A stretch of 64,000 nt of DNA, taken from positions 45,432,821 through 45,496,820 of the forward strand of contig OX344750.2 of assembly GCA_947034885.2 (NCBI GenBank). Direction: 5' to 3'. A program made the position numbers and the translations under genes. Shown here in pieces: positions 61,101 through 64,000 of this stretch. Below the pieces are notes generated by a model. The model saw nothing but the letters and a program-made list of their open reading frames with translations, was not told the origin of the DNA and did no database searches. The first letter of the stretch is position 1. Each line of letters opens with the position of its first letter. This DNA is from Thuidium tamariscinum. Taxonomy: Eukaryota; Streptophyta; Bryopsida; Hypnales; Thuidiaceae.

Positions 61101-63180
61101 CTAATCATTTCTTGGTGGCAAATACCACACAACAACTATGTCAGAAAAGCTCATTGACAAAATTCTAAGTAAGCTACTAATTGAGTAACAACCCGATTTT
61201 GCTTTGTGACTAAGATTTGACATGCAACTTGTTCATAGCAACTAGAAGCCTCCAGATTATCACTAGTTGCAAATGTCTAGTGCAACCCAAAAAACAAGTA
61301 TTCTTTGTACTCACAAAACCCCTCATTTTCTTCTAATACCTTACATCCACCTAGATTGAGTATTCCTTGTCAAGTTTGTCAACCGAGAGAATTTAGTTAT
61401 TATGGTGAATAGACTTGATGTTTGCAATCATGATTGAGATGTATGTAGACACACTTAGTTTTTATTACACTATCATGAAGTTGAAATTCCAAGAAAGAAA
61501 ATTTATTTTTTATTTTCGACAATGCATTAAAAATAAGTAGTTTTTTTTCTCTCTTCCAAAACACTCTCTAATCTTTAGAAATTAGTAACACTTCAAAATC
61601 TCCTTTGAAATTTTTATGTAAACATTTCATTCAATATGAGTAAATTTTACACATATGGTTTCAAATATTGAAGTTAAATGGACTTTGAATTCTATCTTCA
61701 TATTGTAAATTTTTCAATTCATTGGATCCACTAAGGTAAAGGTAGCTTCTTTATTTGTGCAATATGACAATTTCTACCACTTGTAGTCAATACCTTATAT
61801 TAACACTTGATCTTTTAAATACATACACTATTTGTATTGTGGCACAATATGAATGAATCACACCTCTTTGTAGATTTTCTCAATTATGTCCATTTTGTTA
61901 TCTTTATCAAATTGTCTGTCCACATTTAAATTCATTGTACTATAAAAATTTATCATGACCTATTAAAGCTAATTTATTAATAAAAATTCTTTTTACATGA
62001 TGTTTTTACAAAGCTTAATTTATATTTATTAGAGTTTGTTGCATTTCATCAACCCTACAATAGCCCTACATACTATATAAATTTTTTCCACTTAAATTGA
62101 GTGGACCCTATCTTTTAACTCACAAAGTTTCCAAAAAGGTTGATAGTGATCTCCCTAAGTTCAAGCATTCCTTATTAAAGAGTTGGTTTGTAAGAGAAAT
62201 CACAAAACATTTGTATTGTTTTGGTGTCACTCATTCTAAACACAATCTTAGAAGCCAATCGTGAAGCCAATTCGAATGCAATCATAACTTTTAGGATGTT
62301 GGACAAATATATTGAAATTAGTATTACTTAAGCTTTTTTCATTTTTTTCGCAATCTATATTTATAAAAAATTATAAAATTAAGATACTAATACATTTTTA
62401 CAATTTGTCAAATTTTGCAACTATCATCTTCTTAAGACTTTCAACTTTTTCAATACCCAAAATAATGAATCTCATTTGGAAGCGACAATAATACAATTTT
62501 CTACTAGCCAGACTAAGGTCTAGGCACCTTCAATACACCTACTTGTTAAGTCTTGTCTAAAAGTGTCTATTATTATTTTTACCTTCTTGATTTTTGATAG
62601 AGTTGAGACATCTAGGTTTGCATCTTGAATAGGTATAAACTTCAAATTGTACAATTTGACTAGAAAAGTGATATTTGAGATAGGTGTACATTTTAATCAT
62701 TTAGTACTAGTAAAGATTTGAGATTACACAATCTCAACTACTAAAGTGCTAAAGTTTGTAGACAATAGTGCCATATTAATAAAATTCCCTTTAAATTTTG
62801 TTACAATTTGTGAGGTTTAGTAAAAAATGTATGAAATATAGTAAGTTGGAACAATTAAATTGTTTGGTTCAAAGTGACTCTCAAAAAATAAAAGACCTTG
62901 ATATTTGCTAATCACCAAGAATCTACAATAAAGATTTCATTCAAAGCCATAAAAAAATAAAGAAAAACTCATTAGGACTTCTTTATTGAGTAGGGGTTTT
63001 AAAGGGATCAAAAAACTACAAGGACTTATTCTAAAAAAATTGTAGATATTTGAGACATAATTTACAGCCCCTCTCCTTTGAATATTTATTGATGTACACC
63101 AACAATAAATATTTATTTAATGTGAAATGTCAATTAATTAGTATGATTCCCCTTAAATTCGGACCAAGAGATCGCAACAA
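58158..63180. other. AT-rich intergenic DNA with old repeats, no gene
   Basis: Frames up to 112 codons (60458-60796 plus) show no domain. Recognisable pieces are repeat U copy 2 at 59545-59775 (inverted match to 37125-37420), a stretch of short TAGTCATTT/CTAGTTGC words at 60980-61290, and the decayed relative of MITE W at 62560-62790 with palindromes at 62641-62660 and 62718-62737. Confidence 0.45.
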
Positions 63181-63229
63181 GTGCCGCAAAACAGCATACC
63201 AAGGACAATCTAAGACTCTCAAGTGATCA

Positions 63230-63610
63230 GTTCAATTCGATCTTACTCCGGTGCCTATTCAACACAAAACTCGTAGATTCGAAGGGACAAAGCACCGGCT
63301 CAAGCGCCCGGCCACATACAGCAGATTACGTAGATCCAGTGAATTAACCGTAGATATTAGAAAAAACACTGCACTTGAATCACATGTGGACGCTGATTCG
63401 TCGCATCGTTCGTAGATTTCATGGTACAGCGCGCAGGCCTCCACCCGGCCCGCAAGCCTTTCACACTTCCCTCCATGCGCTCATGTACAGTAGATCACGT
63501 AGATTGAGTTACAGAAGTGCAGATTCTTGAAGAAACAGTTCAATTTAATCACACAGTGACGCTGATTCGTGGAAGGAGTTGTAGATTCGAGGGCACAGAG
63601 CACACCGCCT
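63230..63610. repeat. GC-richer ~169-bp tandem repeat, about 2.3 units
   Basis: Shared landmarks recur 169 bp apart: CAGATTACGTAGATC near 63321 and AGATCACGTAGATTG near 63490; GACGCTGATTCGT near 63389 and 63558; GTAGATTCGA.GG.ACA.AGCAC near 63274 and about 63580, with a diverged counterpart between. It forms a small island in AT-rich DNA. The short minus-strand frame 63259-63444 is not recognised. Confidence 0.7.
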
Positions 63611-63694
63611 AGCACCGCCGCCCCAGCTCCACTTGCATTTCCTGTGCTCACCTGCATAGGAGGACGTAAGTTAGGCTGAGGTACAGAAGAGTAC

Positions 63695-64000
63695 AGGTTT
63701 TGACTATATTTTCAGTTTTAATACACGTATCAGAAATTATAATTTTTTTTGACATATGTAATCATAGGATCTTATAATACATTGGTTAGAAAAAATGTAG
63801 AACTTTTTATTTTGTAGATTGCAAGATATTAGTGTTTGAATTGACAAGAATCATTTTCGTTTGGCATAGTGACAACTTGGGCAACTGCACTTTGTAAGAT
63901 CACATTTCTATGAATTTTTTTTCAAATTGGTGGTTATTCTTTGGTTTTGTTCTTCAAAGCAAGTTAGTTGCATGCTTGTAAATTTTCAAATCATTTGGAA
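63695..64000. repeat. Foldback family Z, partial copy Z4 cut by the window end
   Basis: It matches the left part of Z3 (16190-16480): ATGTAATCATAGGATCTTATAATA, TTTTGTAGATTGCAAGATATTAGTGTTTGAATTGA, GGCAACTGCACTTTGTAAGATCACATTT. The remainder is presumably beyond 64000. Confidence 0.6.

Noticed and set aside
1-64000. CRISPR arrays, tRNA or rRNA genes, LTR retrotransposon
   Set aside because: No regularly spaced direct repeats with unique spacers, no cloverleaf-like A/B-box arrangement, no rRNA-like segment and no paired LTRs with reverse transcriptase motifs were seen by eye. A tRNA or LTR search program would be decisive.

Overview
The window looks like nuclear DNA of a land plant, probably a non-seed plant such as a moss or other bryophyte. 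This is inferred from spliced GT-AG genes, a plant-type bHLH/ACT-like protein pair and a plant-like TRAPP subunit. It was not tested against any database, so the lineage is tentative. GC-richer, gene-like islands sit in a very AT-rich background full of dispersed repeats. No tRNA, rRNA, CRISPR array or bacterial-type operon was seen.

Three protein-coding genes can be supported, all on the minus strand. Two are paralogous bHLH transcription-factor genes, copy A (8809-9796) and copy B (26687-27721). They lie about 17.9 kb apart in the same orientation, each with three exons whose boundaries match. The third is a six-exon gene for a TRAPPC12-like tethering-complex subunit (52363-55281), which reads through cleanly to a 569-residue protein.

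Much of the rest is mobile-element debris. A decayed hAT-type (DUF4371/KIAA1586-like) transposase gene lies at about 30643-34250 on the minus strand, and a shorter remnant of the same family at 38433-38790 on the plus strand. Seven non-autonomous elements of 0.70-0.75 kb share the terminus GGGTGATTGCAAGAAA and are flanked by 4-bp direct repeats. One of them sits inside the transposase gene. Other families are TA-flanked MITEs with AGGGAGGAGG termini (four whole copies, three clustered at 13.2-15.1 kb), CACTA-type hairpins, long foldback elements bounded by TTAACCCCTAAAGG-like ends, and several unnamed dispersed repeats.

Layout: 1-2000 GC-richer island without a gene; 2.4-7.5 kb repeats; 7.5-10.6 kb bHLH A; 10.7-19.2 kb repeats and MITE cluster; 19.2-21.8 kb second geneless island; 22-25.4 kb repeats; 25.4-28.5 kb bHLH B; 28.8-38.8 kb transposon-dominated; 38.8-42.9 kb third geneless island; 43-51.8 kb transposons and AT-rich DNA; 51.8-56 kb TRAPPC12-like gene; 56-63.1 kb AT-rich repeats; 63.2-63.6 kb a tandem repeat.

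The most interesting observations are four. The bHLH paralogs have introns more alike than the neighbouring coding sequence, which suggests gene conversion. The seven-member 4-bp-TSD element family is uniform and of unclear superfamily. A two-part GC-rich module recurs in the geneless islands. One dispersed repeat is GC-rich in a TRAPPC12 intron but looks C-to-T decayed between genes.
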